From positions 1 to 15,523 of the forward strand of contig JBGVRS010000179.1 of assembly GCA_045128635.1 (NCBI GenBank): a DNA stretch of 15,523 bases, read 5' to 3'. The translations under genes and the position numbers were made by a program. Positions 15,302 through 15,523 of this stretch are shown piece after piece (positions within the stretch are counted from its first letter, which is position 1; each line of letters opens with the position of its first letter). Source of the DNA: HGM12587 sp045128635. GTDB taxonomy: Bacteria > Bacillota > Clostridia > Lachnospirales > Lachnospiraceae. The notes beneath the pieces were generated by a model. It made no database searches. It worked only from the letters and a program-made list of their open reading frames with translations, and was not told the origin of the DNA.

Positions 15302-15523
15302 ATGAAAAAAATATTACCATTTATTCTCTCTGCCCTCGCTTTAACAGCTTGTGGCTCATCCGGATCAGAAAATTCTTATGAACAGCTTTCCATGTATAAA
15401 GCGCTTTCCCAGATGGCAAAGGAAGAAAATTACATTTTATTAGATGTAAGAACTATCGAAGAATATAATGATGGACACATTCCTGGTGCCATCAATGTCG
15501 CAAATGAATCTATCGGAAAAGAT
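15302..15523 (+). CDS. Rhodanese-domain lipoprotein, 3' end cut by the window
   Basis: An open frame of 74 codons running off the right edge. The N-terminus, MKKILPFILSALALTACGSS, is a lipoprotein signal peptide: charged start, hydrophobic core and lipobox LTAC with cysteine 17 as the lipidation site. After a short linker, YILLDVRTIEEYNDGHIPGA is the start of a rhodanese fold (the CH2A region). The catalytic cysteine loop lies beyond the window, so activity cannot be judged. The protein should be anchored outside the membrane and move sulfur or redox equivalents. AAGGA precedes the start. It diverges from the FAD/Rieske gene, suggesting joint regulation around sulfur or redox chemistry. Confidence 0.82.
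   Translation, partial: MKKILPFILSALALTACGSSGSENSYEQLSMYKALSQMAKEENYILLDVRTIEEYNDGHIPGAINVANESIGKD

Overview
The window looks like a chromosomal segment of a low- to mid-GC Firmicute, most likely a gut Clostridia/Lachnospiraceae-type bacterium. The basis is the strong AGGAGG-type ribosome binding sites, AT-rich sigma-A promoters, and gene content (MATE pump, Bcp, YaaA, Rpn/PD-(D/E)XK-like protein, macrodomain proteins). This is inferred from style, not from a search.

Layout. (1) Bases 1-2333, plus strand: the 3' part of a MATE exporter, then a tight peroxide-defence pair, Bcp peroxiredoxin and YaaA, closed by a bidirectional terminator. (2) Bases 2360-6583, all minus strand: an ADP-ribose-handling neighbourhood. 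In transcription order it holds an ADP-ribosylglycohydrolase, an Rpn-like PD-(D/E)XK protein, a macrodomain protein with an extra C-terminal helical domain, a von Willebrand A (MIDAS) protein, and a stand-alone macrodomain hydrolase with its own promoter. (3) Bases 6629-6880: a strong hairpin, then a compact plus-strand small-RNA candidate with its own promoter and intrinsic terminator. (4) Bases 6881-13478, minus strand and visibly more A+T-rich than the flanks: a five-gene operon with an identifiable promoter. It encodes a radical SAM protein, a PLD-nuclease/DEAH-helicase fusion, a 53-residue protein, a DndD/Rad50-like zinc-hook ATPase and a small protein with weak DndE resemblance. (5) Bases 13853-15523: an FAD oxidoreductase fused to a Rieske domain (minus strand), divergent from a rhodanese-domain lipoprotein that runs off the right edge.

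The most interesting part is region 4. DndD-like ATPase, PLD/helicase and a small accessory protein are the kind of parts found around DNA phosphorothioation (Dnd) systems. However, no DndC-type sulfurtransferase, DndB, DptFGH or SspABCD is present. The first gene is instead a radical SAM protein with an N-terminal cobalamin-binding-like fold and a second, C-terminal cysteine cluster. A reasonable hypothesis is a DNA modification/restriction or phage-defence system whose chemistry is done by radical SAM. This is inference; no activity can be read from sequence alone.
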